Part shown: one piece after another, positions 15,359-23,838 of the stretch
Numbering within the stretch: the stretch's first letter is position 1
Layout: each line of letters starts with the position of its first letter
NCBI RefSeq assembly: GCF_947501165.1
Contig: NZ_CANMUU010000002.1
Location: 434,001 to 498,000, forward strand
Direction: 5' to 3'
DNA from: an uncultured Allomuricauda sp.
GTDB lineage: Bacteria > Bacteroidota > Bacteroidia > Flavobacteriales > Flavobacteriaceae
DNA: 64,000 nucleotides
Program-made: the position numbers and the translations under genes
The notes under the pieces: model-generated
Seen by the model: the letters and a program-made list of their open reading frames with translations, nothing else
Databases searched by the model: none
What the model was told of the DNA's origin: nothing

Positions 15359-17434
15359 TTAACTCGCCTGCTGATATCTTTTTTCAGCCTTAGGAACAGT
15401 AAAAGAAAATGTAGAGCCTTTTCTTAGTGTGCTTTCCACCCAAATCTGTCCCTTATTTTTATTGACCATCTCCTTACATAGGGTTAAACCTAAACCAGTA
15501 CCTTTTTCGTTGTTGGTTCCATAGGTTGTTATATTGTTGGAGTCTGCGAAGATTTTTTTCTGGATTTCTTTGTTCATCCCAATACCAGTATCCTTAATCA
15601 TTATGCGCCATACATCAGAATCTTCTTCAGCTTCAATGGTTATCAACCCGTCATCTGGTGTAAATTTAATTGCGTTGCTCATAAGATTTCGTACTACAAT
15701 ATCAATTTGATTGTAATCTGCCCAAACCAATATATTTTCTGGTAGACGGTTGATAATCTTAATTGATTTACCTGCGGCTACTTCGGATAAAAGTTTAATG
15801 TTGCCCAACACCAGCTTTTCCAACTGGATTCTTTTAGGCTTAGTTACCACTCCATTTAATTGGGTCTGTCCCCAGGATAGCAAATTATTCAATGCAAAAG
15901 AAATGTTGTCAACATCGCTTCGCAACTTAGGGATAAAGGATAAAAATTCTGTTTTGCTGATTTCGCCATCAGAGAATAACTTTAGCATACCTTGAAGTGC
16001 GCCAATTGGGCCCCTAAGGTCATGCCCGATAATTGAGAACAACTTGGTTTTGGTCTTGTTGATTTCAGTTAGCTCGTTTTCTCGTCTGCTAACTTCAATA
16101 GATTTAAACTTTAGTTCTTTGTTCAGTTTTTTCTGGACCTTTTCACTACGACGAATCAACAATAAAACAGTCAAAAGAATCAATACCATCAATACGGAAA
16201 AATAGATGTAGTTTCTTTGTTTGGCCAGTGCTGTTTTATTTGTGGAAATCAGTTCCTGCTTTTCTTGCTGGTACTGTAATTTGGTTTCCAATAAGGCCAA
16301 GCTTTGTTTGTTCTTGTCCTTGGAAAGAGAGTCTGATAGTCTTTTGAAGGCTTCTAAATATCCTAATGCAACATCGCTTTCGCCTCGTTTTTTATGGATT
16401 TTATATAAGGTCTCTGAACAGTCAATTTGTCCCTGTAAGGATTTAATTTTTTTGGAAAGGGCATATCCTTCCTTTACTGTGGAAAGAGATAAACTGTCCC
16501 TATCAAGACCTAGATAGACTTGGGCCATACCATTGAGCAAATTGATTTTCTCCCTATCATCTTGAAGCTGTTTTTGGTGCAGCATATTGCTTTGGTCATA
16601 CCAATGTAATGCCCATTGGTATTTTTTTTGCTCCAAATAGATGCCTCCTTTTACTTCATAAGCATATGCCAACCAATCGTATATTTTCTCTTTTTCAAAA
16701 GTTATTATACTCTTGTTGATGTTGAACATGGCCAACTCATAGTTTTTTGCCTCTTTGTATAGTGAGGCCATATTGCTTTGAGTTTCAGCATGGAATATAT
16801 CGTCTTTGAGTTCTTCATTTATGGCCTGAATGCGATCATAAAAGGTCAGGGCATTTTTAAAATCCTTTTGTCGCACATATAAATTGGCTATGTTTTCGTT
16901 GAGTATGGACAGCATCCACTTATTGTCCGTTTGACGGGCAACATCCAATCCCTTAAGATATAGGTTCAGAGCCTTGGCATAATCGCCAATATAAGCATAA
17001 TCCTGCCCCATATCATTTATAATATCAAGCTCTGATTTAGTATCATTTATTTTTCTGGCAACCTCCAAAGCTTCCTCATAATTTCGAAGCGCTTTTTCAT
17101 AATCTCCTTTGTCAGAATAAAACAACCCGATATTTTCCAGCGCCTTAATTTCTCCACCTTTGTATTGAATGGCCCTGCTCAGTTTCAATACTCGTTTTGA
17201 AATGGTGTAAAGACTATCCTGATTTATAAAGCGATAATACTTTGAATAGTTGGCCAATAAATCGAGATGTGTAGAATCTTTTGTGCTAAACTTATTGGTA
17301 GAAACGAGATGCTTAATTCTATAAGCAACACTGTCTCTTTTTCTTTTTTGAGCCTGCAATTGAAATGTGAAGAGGAGCAAAACCCCAAAAAGGCACAATT
17401 TTTTAAGGAAATTAGGTAGGTTGAGGATGTTCAT
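15359..17434 (-). CDS. TPR-containing sensor histidine kinase
   Basis: The 691-residue protein has a signal peptide (MNILNLPNF ... FQLQAQ) and about seven tetratricopeptide-like repeats to residue 390, with GDYEKALRNYEEAL and GDYAKALNLYLKGL. One membrane helix near residue 425 and a coiled linker lead to a HisKA domain with the phospho-accepting His near residue 471 in IGHDLRGPIGAL. The HATPase domain carries N-box NLMSNAIKF, DTGIGM and GTGLGL. It is therefore a periplasmic/TPR sensor that autophosphorylates in the cytosol. No response regulator is adjacent, so it is an orphan. The upstream ATG at 17488 would bury the signal peptide, so 17434 is preferred. Confidence 0.9.
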   Translation of the reverse strand: MNILNLPNFLKKLCLFGVLLLFTFQLQAQKRKRDSVAYRIKHLVSTNKFSTKDSTHLDLLANYSKYYRFINQDSLYTISKRVLKLSRAIQYKGGEIKALENIGLFYSDKGDYEKALRNYEEALEVARKINDTKSELDIINDMGQDYAYIGDYAKALNLYLKGLDVARQTDNKWMLSILNENIANLYVRQKDFKNALTFYDRIQAINEELKDDIFHAETQSNMASLYKEAKNYELAMFNINKSIITFEKEKIYDWLAYAYEVKGGIYLEQKKYQWALHWYDQSNMLHQKQLQDDREKINLLNGMAQVYLGLDRDSLSLSTVKEGYALSKKIKSLQGQIDCSETLYKIHKKRGESDVALGYLEAFKRLSDSLSKDKNKQSLALLETKLQYQQEKQELISTNKTALAKQRNYIYFSVLMVLILLTVLLLIRRSEKVQKKLNKELKFKSIEVSRRENELTEINKTKTKLFSIIGHDLRGPIGALQGMLKLFSDGEISKTEFLSFIPKLRSDVDNISFALNNLLSWGQTQLNGVVTKPKRIQLEKLVLGNIKLLSEVAAGKSIKIINRLPENILVWADYNQIDIVVRNLMSNAIKFTPDDGLITIEAEEDSDVWRIMIKDTGIGMNKEIQKKIFADSNNITTYGTNNEKGTGLGLTLCKEMVNKNKGQIWVESTLRKGSTFSFTVPKAEKRYQQAS

Positions 17435-17672
17435 ATTAGTGATTTGGGACATGGGAAATACAATCTCTAACTGGCTAAAATTAGGCACAAAAAAGGTGGC
17501 TTAGAATTTTATGTTGTGAACATATAAAATATGTAGGTCTGTTAGATGAACGCATAGAATTCATCGACGTAAGACACAATAAACTGCAGACCATGTGGTT
17601 ACCTTGAAAAACTAACCTTTCATAAGGTTTTGGTATGAGATGAAAATCAGTTGCAATCCAATCTATAAATCT

Positions 17673-17704
17673 TTTGATAGAATTGAGAAAAAAATTTAAC
17701 TTTG
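17673..17704 (+). promoter_or_regulatory. tRNA-His promoter
   Basis: TTTG at 17673-17676, a 20-bp spacer and TAACTTTG at 17697-17704 match the Bacteroidota -33/-7 promoter very well and lie 16 bp upstream of the tRNA. Confidence 0.75.
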
Positions 17705-17720
17705 CATCCGCTTTTAAATG

Positions 17721-17794
17721 GTGGTTGTAGCTCAGTTGGTTAGAGCGCCTGATTGTGGTTCAGGAGGTCGTCGGTTCGAGACCGATCTTCCACC
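17721..17794 (+). tRNA. tRNA-His (GTG anticodon)
   Basis: The sequence folds as a cloverleaf: D stem GCTC/GAGC, anticodon stem CCTGA/TCAGG around the loop TTGTGGT with anticodon GTG, and T arm GTCGG-TTCGAGA-CCGAT. The base before it (G at 17720) supplies the extra 5' G of tRNA-His, facing C17794. The acceptor stem GTGGTTG/CTTCCAC contains two T-T mismatches at positions 5 and 6. No CCA is encoded. It has its own promoter and terminator. Confidence 0.93.
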
Positions 17795-17799
17795 CATTA

Positions 17800-17827
17800 A
17801 AAAAGCCCCTTAAAAAGGGGCTTTTTT
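17800..17827. terminator. Bidirectional terminator between tRNA-His and M28 peptidase
   Basis: AAAAAGCCCCTT and AAGGGGCTTTTT form a 12-bp hairpin with a very short A loop. The A-run on one side and T-run on the other make it usable for the tRNA on plus and for the M28 peptidase gene on minus. Confidence 0.9.
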
Positions 17828-17847
17828 GTTTTTTGATACCTTTCAAT

Positions 17848-19401
17848 CTATTCCACTGGTTTGTCCACAATCACTCGATTTTCTCTATTGGCTACTTCCC
17901 ATGCCGTATGAAAAACTAATCGGGTTCTATTTTCAAGAAGATCATAGTTTATTTTATCAGGCGTATCTCCTGGTTGGTGATAGTCTTCATGGGTACCGTT
18001 AAAGTAAAATATGATGGGAATATTGTTTTTGGCAAAATTGTAATGATCACTTCTATAATAAAACCGATTGGGGTCGTTCTCATCGTTGTATTTATAGTCC
18101 AACTCAATCTGCATATATTTTTCATTAATCTCTTCTGATAGATCGTGAAGCTCTGTACTTAGTTTATCGGAACCAATGAGGTAGATATAGTTTCTATCGC
18201 CTTCACGATTTGGGTCAATCCTTCCAATCATATCAATATTCAAGTTGGCTACGGTGTTCTCCAAGGGTAAAATAGGGTCGTAATCTGTATAATATTTGGA
18301 ACCTAGAAGTCCCTTTTCCTCTCCGGTTACATGAAGAAAAATTATAGAACGTTTTGGGCCATTACCTTCATCTTTGGCTTTTTTGAATGCTTCTGCAATC
18401 TCCAAAAGTGCTACGCTACCAGAACCATCATCGTCGGCCCCATTATTGATTTGCCCGTCCTCAGTAACGCCAATATGGTCTAGATGGGAAGAAATTACAA
18501 CGTATTCATCAGGCTTTTCACTACCCTTTAAAAGTGCCACCACGTTTTCAGAATCTACTAAACCTGTGCTCACAATATCTAAATTGATATTTGTTTTTAA
18601 ATACTTGGGTGTACTATCTGAGTTTATATCTGGGAAAAGACTTTTGGCAGCTTCTAAATTCAATACCATTAACAATGCGCTGTTGGCTTCATCAAGCAAC
18701 GACATCCTGTGATTGGTACTGTTTTTAATAAATGAGTAATACTCTGAATAACGGGCATAGTTCTCAGAATCAAAGTAAAAAACCCCTTTGGCGCCTTTTT
18801 CCAATGCTAACTGAGATTTTTTACCAATGGCTTCAGACATATTGCTCCAAATCGATGGCTCAGCGGTATCTGTTAATGTATAGGTCCCATCTTCATTTTT
18901 GGGTTCTCCAGATTTGATTAAGACTATTTTGTCCTTTACATCAACTTTGGAGTAATCAGAGTATATTTCTTCCTCAATACCATAACCCAGATAAACAACT
19001 TGGTCATAGTTTCCTTCCGCCGCGGCAAATGAAATAGCCGTTTGGCCAATAGTGAATTCCTTTCCGTTTATGGTGATACTTCCTGTTGGAACACTGGATT
19101 TTTGCAATGGAACTTTCTGAAAATAGTTCCCATCCGCTTTGGCTGCTGGAATCTCTAATGATTCATAATGGGATTTTAAATATTCCACCGCTTTTTTTTG
19201 CCCAGGCGTACCTGTTTCCCTTCCTTCAAAATCGTCTGAGGCATAGGTGTACAAATGGTCTTTTAATTCTTTTTGGGTAATGGTTTGGGCATACACTATG
19301 GGATTCGCTGCTTTTTGCGAGGGCTTTTTTTGTGATAATGTTTTTTGGGAGGGGTTACAGGAGAAAATCAAAAAAAGAAATCCCCAGGAAACATTTTTCA
19401 T
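17848..19401 (-). CDS. M28 family zinc aminopeptidase lipoprotein
   Basis: The 517-residue protein has a lipoprotein signal (FLIFSCNP), an interrupting PA-type domain in the middle (near VLIKSGEPK and KGVFYFD) and a C-terminal peptidase M28 domain. Expected zinc ligands are visible in order: HLDHIG, GADDDGSGS, the base and ligand pair in TGEEKGLLG, DMIGRID, and the last His in YRSDHYNF. It is therefore probably an active surface or periplasmic aminopeptidase. The ATG at 19401 directly begins the signal. TACTTTTG at 19431-19424 may be its -7 box. It is transcribed alone and shares the terminator at 17800-17827. Confidence 0.9.
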   Translation of the reverse strand: MKNVSWGFLFLIFSCNPSQKTLSQKKPSQKAANPIVYAQTITQKELKDHLYTYASDDFEGRETGTPGQKKAVEYLKSHYESLEIPAAKADGNYFQKVPLQKSSVPTGSITINGKEFTIGQTAISFAAAEGNYDQVVYLGYGIEEEIYSDYSKVDVKDKIVLIKSGEPKNEDGTYTLTDTAEPSIWSNMSEAIGKKSQLALEKGAKGVFYFDSENYARYSEYYSFIKNSTNHRMSLLDEANSALLMVLNLEAAKSLFPDINSDSTPKYLKTNINLDIVSTGLVDSENVVALLKGSEKPDEYVVISSHLDHIGVTEDGQINNGADDDGSGSVALLEIAEAFKKAKDEGNGPKRSIIFLHVTGEEKGLLGSKYYTDYDPILPLENTVANLNIDMIGRIDPNREGDRNYIYLIGSDKLSTELHDLSEEINEKYMQIELDYKYNDENDPNRFYYRSDHYNFAKNNIPIIFYFNGTHEDYHQPGDTPDKINYDLLENRTRLVFHTAWEVANRENRVIVDKPVE

Positions 19402-19565
19402 ACTTTTTCAATTCAAAATTTCCCAAAAGTAGTCAAAAGATTGTGAATCAGTTGATGAGCTTCAGATTTACTTTTCACTTGGATTCAGGGTAAATAGAGC
19501 TTTTGACAATGGTTGTAAGCAGGAATATTTCTAATTTCGATTTTAGATTCATTAAGTCTAAAAAT

Positions 19566-20576
19566 ATGGGGATACACACTTTTGAATGTATTGATGCGCA
19601 TACCTGCGGTAATCCTGTACGTTTGGTAGTTTCCGGTGGCCCTCAACTTGTAGGGAAGACAATGGAAGAAAAACGTCAGCATTTCATGAAGGAGTTCGAT
19701 TGGATTAGAACTGGACTTATGTTTGAGCCGCGGGGCCATGATATGATGAGCGGAAGTATACTATACCCACCGCATCAACCAGAAAATGACGTTGCCATTC
19801 TTTTTATTGAAACCAGTGGGTGCCTTCCCATGTGTGGTCACGGAACCATAGGCACTATTACCATTGCTCTTGAGGAAGGCTTGATTCAACCAAAGACCTC
19901 AGGTCTGGTTCGAATGGAGGCTCCTGCAGGTCTTGTAGAGATTAGATATCATAAACCTGATAAAAAGGTGGAGTGGGTTCAAATTACCAATGTGAAAAGT
20001 TATTTAGCGGCTAAAGAACTAAGGATTGATTCTTCATTTTTGGGAGAATTGAAGTTTGATGTGGCCTACGGGGGTAATTTTTATGCCATTGTTGATCCTC
20101 AACAAAACTTCTCTGGGATTCAAGACTATTCTGCCAGCAACTTAATTCAGTTTTCTCAAGAACTACGCAAAAGAATCAATGAAAAATACACAGACACATT
20201 TGTTCATCCAGAGAATTCCAACATTAACAAAGTATCACACATTTTATGGACAGGAACTCCTTTGGATAAGGGTTCATCTGGGCGTAACGCTGTTTTTTAT
20301 GGTGATAAGGCCATAGATCGTTCGCCTTGTGGTACAGGTACCTCAGCACGTATGGCGCAACTCTATGCCAAGGGAGCATTACAAGTGGGTGACGAATACA
20401 TTCATGAAAGTTATATTGGTTCTAAATTTGTGGGCAAAGTTGAGAAGGCTACTATATTGGCCAACGATAAAGCCATCGTTCCCCGTATAAAAGGGTGGGC
20501 ACAGGTATATGGTAGAAATACAATTACCATGGATACGGAAAATGACCCTTATGCAATGGGTTTTCAGGTGATTTGA
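19566..20576 (+). CDS. 4-hydroxyproline epimerase / proline racemase family protein
   Basis: The 336-residue protein is a cofactor-independent epimerase of the proline racemase family. Both catalytic cysteines are present, Cys90 in LPMCGHGTIG and Cys255 in SPCGTGTSA, which favours true racemase or 4-hydroxyproline 2-epimerase activity over the dehydratase subgroup that has lost one Cys. The start at 19566 (MGIHTFECIDAHTCGNP) fits the family; a reading from 19503 adds 21 unconserved residues. No other hydroxyproline-degradation genes are next to it, so the exact substrate is uncertain. Confidence 0.85.
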   Translation: MGIHTFECIDAHTCGNPVRLVVSGGPQLVGKTMEEKRQHFMKEFDWIRTGLMFEPRGHDMMSGSILYPPHQPENDVAILFIETSGCLPMCGHGTIGTITIALEEGLIQPKTSGLVRMEAPAGLVEIRYHKPDKKVEWVQITNVKSYLAAKELRIDSSFLGELKFDVAYGGNFYAIVDPQQNFSGIQDYSASNLIQFSQELRKRINEKYTDTFVHPENSNINKVSHILWTGTPLDKGSSGRNAVFYGDKAIDRSPCGTGTSARMAQLYAKGALQVGDEYIHESYIGSKFVGKVEKATILANDKAIVPRIKGWAQVYGRNTITMDTENDPYAMGFQVI

Positions 20577-20662
20577 TATATGCGAATGGATACAACTTGA
20601 TATTTTTAAGTTATTTTTTCAATATGGCATCTCTTTTGATTTTTTTATTGACGGCATAAAAC

Positions 20663-20670
20663 TAATTTTG
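20663..20670 (+). promoter_or_regulatory. -7 promoter element almost touching the next start codon
   Basis: TAATTTTG is a perfect TAnnTTTG element and ends only 4 bp before the ATG at 20675, with TTTG at 20635-20638 upstream (24-bp spacer). Transcription would begin at or very near the start codon. Confidence 0.5.
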
Positions 20671-20674
20671 CAGT

Positions 20675-21610
20675 ATGGTAAAAAAGTACTCTCTTCTTTT
20701 TTTTACAGTATTGTTTTACAGTGGAATAGGATTTTCACAGGAAATTCAGATTTTCAAAGTAGAAGATTTTGATTTGCGTGGTAAGGTGAAATCATGCCTG
20801 GTAATTACTGATTATGGCAGGGAGCTTTTTGAGTTTGACAAAATGGGAAGATTAAATCGAACCATAACGCAATACAACGAATCTGATCAAGATATCACCC
20901 TATACAAATATGAAGGGAACAACTTGGTTGAAAAGAGAATGGAAAGCTATAAGGATGATGTTTTGGATGCGGCTACTTCCATGGTCAATTTTTACTCCCT
21001 TGATACCACCCAATCCCGAAAGGTTTTGGAAAAAATAATTTCATACGATAAGCAATTTCTGGAACAGCAGGAGTATCTATACGATGAACAGGATAGGTTG
21101 AAGAAAATAGTAATTTCAAATGCAGAAGGTGTGGATGAAACGACTATTGAGTATCAACAATATAAAAACGAAACCACACAAAGCGTGTTTCATAATGGTA
21201 TACTGGAAAAGATGGAACGCGTATCCGAGAAAAAAGTTGGGAATACCAAACATAAAGTAGTACTTACCAAGGAATTTGTAGATGGAGAACCAGATAAGGC
21301 GGTTGAGAAAACCTTTGATGCTTCTGGTAAACTTTTGAAAACAGAAACATTTAATTATGATGTTTCAAAGAAACAGTTTGTCACTTATGAAAAAGTGCGT
21401 TTAGATTATGATGCACAAGGAATGCCTACAAAAGAAACTACCGAGGCACAGAATGCAAAATCCGTAAAAGAATTTATTTTTCAGTTTGACAGCAGCCCAG
21501 AGAAAAACTGGATAAAAAAAATAATTACTCCAAGTAATTCATATAGTACGAGAAGGATTTCATATTATCCTGAAGAAAAAGCGCAGGAACAAGGTGAGAA
21601 TCCTAATTAA
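20675..21610 (+). CDS. Secreted protein with YD-like repeats, unknown function
   Basis: The 311-residue product has a clear signal peptide (MVKKYSLLFFTVLFYSGIGFSQ) and then short repeated units of the form YDEQDRLKKI, FDKMGRLNRT and FDASGKLLKTETFNYD, resembling YD/RHS-type strand repeats. It lacks the large RHS core and any toxin domain, so it is probably a small beta-rich exported protein. No enzyme motif is visible. The stop is 2 bp from the convergent hydrolase gene. Confidence 0.75.
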   Translation: MVKKYSLLFFTVLFYSGIGFSQEIQIFKVEDFDLRGKVKSCLVITDYGRELFEFDKMGRLNRTITQYNESDQDITLYKYEGNNLVEKRMESYKDDVLDAATSMVNFYSLDTTQSRKVLEKIISYDKQFLEQQEYLYDEQDRLKKIVISNAEGVDETTIEYQQYKNETTQSVFHNGILEKMERVSEKKVGNTKHKVVLTKEFVDGEPDKAVEKTFDASGKLLKTETFNYDVSKKQFVTYEKVRLDYDAQGMPTKETTEAQNAKSVKEFIFQFDSSPEKNWIKKIITPSNSYSTRRISYYPEEKAQEQGENPN

Positions 21611-21611
21611 G

Positions 21612-22262
21612 TCAAGGATTAATCAACTCTGTAATTATTTCAGATTTAATTTCATGACCTCCATTGAACGTGATTAATTCAAAATTTCCTTGAAACAAAT
21701 TATCCAACTTTACTTTCTCCGTTTTCAATCTTTCTAGACTTAGGAATTCATCTTTATCTCCATAGATAGATTTGATATTTATTTTGGAGTAATCCAAGTA
21801 TTCAAAATGGTCATGTTTTAATTCTTTCGGAATGCCCCCTGCATACAAAGCCAATGAATGGGGTTGAACTTGATTTCTGGCCATCCAACGTAGCGCAATG
21901 GAAACACCCTGGGAAAAACCAAAAACTATCAGCTTTGGGTGATTCAATATTTTTTCAGATTGGCACACTTCTTCCAAATAGGACATGAGGTTTTCAGTTT
22001 CAACCAGCGTGTTTTCCTTTGTCAACCAACTTGCGCCCACATACTTGTATTCATTCTTTAAGTAATATTTGGATGGGGCTTGGGGGGCAACAACGTAATG
22101 CTCTTTGGGGTTTAAATTGACAAAATGTTTTAAAAAATAACGACTCAAATACCCTATGCCATGAAAAACCAACCAAACGTATTTTGTGTTTTCATTGAAT
22201 TGATTAAGGGTAGTATATGTATTTTGGGTAGTGTAAGTGACATTCTTTTCTTCAATTGACAT
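21612..22262 (-). CDS. Alpha/beta hydrolase (carboxylesterase/phospholipase-like)
   Basis: The 216-residue cytosolic protein has the alpha/beta hydrolase pattern: the oxyanion strand WLVFHGIG near residue 30, nucleophile elbow GFSQG with Ser117, an acid strand IYGDKDE near residue 174, and the His in FNGGHEI near the C-terminus. It is of the short YpfH/carboxylesterase class. It is divergent from the menaquinone cluster, whose first gene starts 56 bp away. A MenH-like role is conceivable but nothing in the sequence requires it. Confidence 0.82.
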   Translation of the reverse strand: MSIEEKNVTYTTQNTYTTLNQFNENTKYVWLVFHGIGYLSRYFLKHFVNLNPKEHYVVAPQAPSKYYLKNEYKYVGASWLTKENTLVETENLMSYLEEVCQSEKILNHPKLIVFGFSQGVSIALRWMARNQVQPHSLALYAGGIPKELKHDHFEYLDYSKINIKSIYGDKDEFLSLERLKTEKVKLDNLFQGNFELITFNGGHEIKSEIITELINP

Positions 22263-22317
22263 AACGGTTCAGGAATCTATTGCAAAAGCTTTCCGTAATT
22301 TTACAAAAAATTGAAAG

Positions 22318-22740
22318 ATGACCGAGCACAAGGAAAAAATTCTATCCATTTGCAACTCCATTTGCAAGAACACTTTAATGGAAACATTGGAAATTGAGTA
22401 TGTTGATGTCGGAGAGAATTACTTGACAGCTAGAATGCCGGTAAGTCCAAGAGTACACCAACCGGATGGTGTTCTTCATGGTGGTGCGTCTGTGGCCTTG
22501 GCCGAGAGTGTGGGTAGTGCTGCATCCTATATCTTCTTGGATGCCAAAGAGTTTTTTGTCCGTGGAATAGAAATTTCTGCAAATCATGTGAGGTCAATTC
22601 AAGATGGATTTGTGTATGCCAAGGCACACATTCTCCATAAAGGCCGTACCACACAACTCTGGGAAATTAAGATTACCGATGAAGAAGGAAATCTGGTATC
22701 CAATTGCAAATTGACCACCATTGCGCTACCCAGAAAATAA
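22318..22740 (+). CDS. Hotdog-fold acyl-CoA thioesterase, MenI-like
   Basis: The 140-residue protein is a PaaI/YbgC-type hotdog thioesterase, with the hallmark VLHGGASVALAESVGS at about 53-68 containing the HGG and the catalytic acid. As first gene of the men cluster and overlapping menF by 20 bp, it is probably the 1,4-dihydroxy-2-naphthoyl-CoA hydrolase of menaquinone synthesis. That assignment rests on context; the fold itself is clear. Confidence 0.85.
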   Translation: MTEHKEKILSICNSICKNTLMETLEIEYVDVGENYLTARMPVSPRVHQPDGVLHGGASVALAESVGSAASYIFLDAKEFFVRGIEISANHVRSIQDGFVYAKAHILHKGRTTQLWEIKITDEEGNLVSNCKLTTIALPRK

Positions 22741-23797
22741 AGAATTTCAACATCTGCTTGATGAAGTAAAAAATGCCATAGTGCAAGGGCACCCTGTTTG
22801 TCTTTATCGCAAGCCACATCATGGTGAAGTTAAAGTCATTTTTCAGGATTCTGATGAGCTTATTTTTACAAAGGATTTTGAGAACAAAGGTTTTGTTTTC
22901 GCTCCTTTTGATTTAAAGGACAATGCAGTATTGCTAAGGCCGGACAAAATTAAAAAAGTTTCTTACCGAATTCATGAGGAAAACAATGCGGTTATCAAAT
23001 TGGAACCTGACGAGACAAGTAAATCAAATCATTTGGGTTTAGTAAAAAAAGGACTAAAAGCAATTACTGAAGGGGTTTTGCGGAAAGTTGTGCTATCCCG
23101 AAAAATGGATGTTAAACACCAAGTCTCTCCTGAGATTTTGATTTTACGTTTGTTGAACGCTTACCCATCAGCATTTTGTTATTTGTTTTTTCACCCGAAG
23201 GTTGGATTGTGGTGTGGGGCTTCACCGGAAACATTTTTGCAAGTAAAAAATAATAGCCTTAAAACAATGTCCTTGGCGGGTACCTTACCGTATCAACCCG
23301 GTGTTGGCCCAGAATGGGGACAAAAAGAGTTGGATGAGCAGTCTCTAGTCACTGATTTTATAAAAAAGAGACTATCTGAAGAAGTTGATACTTTAGAAGT
23401 GGGTGGCACAGAAAGCTCAAAAGCAGGCTTGCTTTGGCATTTAAAGACCGAAATAAAGGCTAAACTTTTGCCAAATTCTTCATTAATGAACATTATCAAA
23501 TCATTACATCCAACACCCGCTGTCTGCGGATTGCCTTTGGATGCGTCGAAAAAGTTCATTCTAGAACATGAGGGTTATGATCGTACATATTACACAGGTT
23601 TTTTGGGCGAACTAAGAATGGGGGAATCCCAAAACATCTCACTTTATGTAAACCTTCGTTCGATGGAATTGACAAAAAACGGAGCATCAATATATGTGGG
23701 TGGAGGCATAACGGCAGATTCCATCCCAGAGAATGAATGGAATGAAATTCAGAACAAAAGTAAAACTATGTTGAGCTTACTTCAAATTCCTACGTAG
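22721..23797 (+). CDS. menF: Isochorismate synthase
   Basis: The 358-residue protein belongs to the chorismate-binding family and should convert chorismate to isochorismate, the first step toward menaquinone. Signs are EGVLRKVVLSRK, the LRLLNAYPSAFCYLF strand, GASPETFL with the Mg-binding Glu, SLAGTLPYQ and the C-terminal GGGITADSIPENEWNE. No in-frame ATG exists near the N-terminus; the TTG at 22721, inside the end of the thioesterase gene, is the most plausible start. It is followed by menD. Confidence 0.9.
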   Translation: MRYPENKEFQHLLDEVKNAIVQGHPVCLYRKPHHGEVKVIFQDSDELIFTKDFENKGFVFAPFDLKDNAVLLRPDKIKKVSYRIHEENNAVIKLEPDETSKSNHLGLVKKGLKAITEGVLRKVVLSRKMDVKHQVSPEILILRLLNAYPSAFCYLFFHPKVGLWCGASPETFLQVKNNSLKTMSLAGTLPYQPGVGPEWGQKELDEQSLVTDFIKKRLSEEVDTLEVGGTESSKAGLLWHLKTEIKAKLLPNSSLMNIIKSLHPTPAVCGLPLDASKKFILEHEGYDRTYYTGFLGELRMGESQNISLYVNLRSMELTKNGASIYVGGGITADSIPENEWNEIQNKSKTMLSLLQIPT

Positions 23798-23799
23798 GT

Positions 23800-23832
23800 T
23801 TTGGGGTAATATGGTTTTGGGCCGTATTTTTG
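23800..23832 (+). promoter_or_regulatory. Internal promoter before menD
   Basis: TTTG (23800-23803), a 21-bp spacer and TATTTTTG (23825-23832) match the Bacteroidota promoter. The -7 box ends 6 bp before the ATG at 23839, so the message would have almost no 5' leader. Confidence 0.6.
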
Positions 23833-23838
23833 TATTGC

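Noticed and set aside
15350..15366. Zero-gap convergent gene pairs (15358/15359 and 42118/42119) as a finding
   Set aside because: Stops that touch are common in compact bacterial genomes; no further signal was seen.
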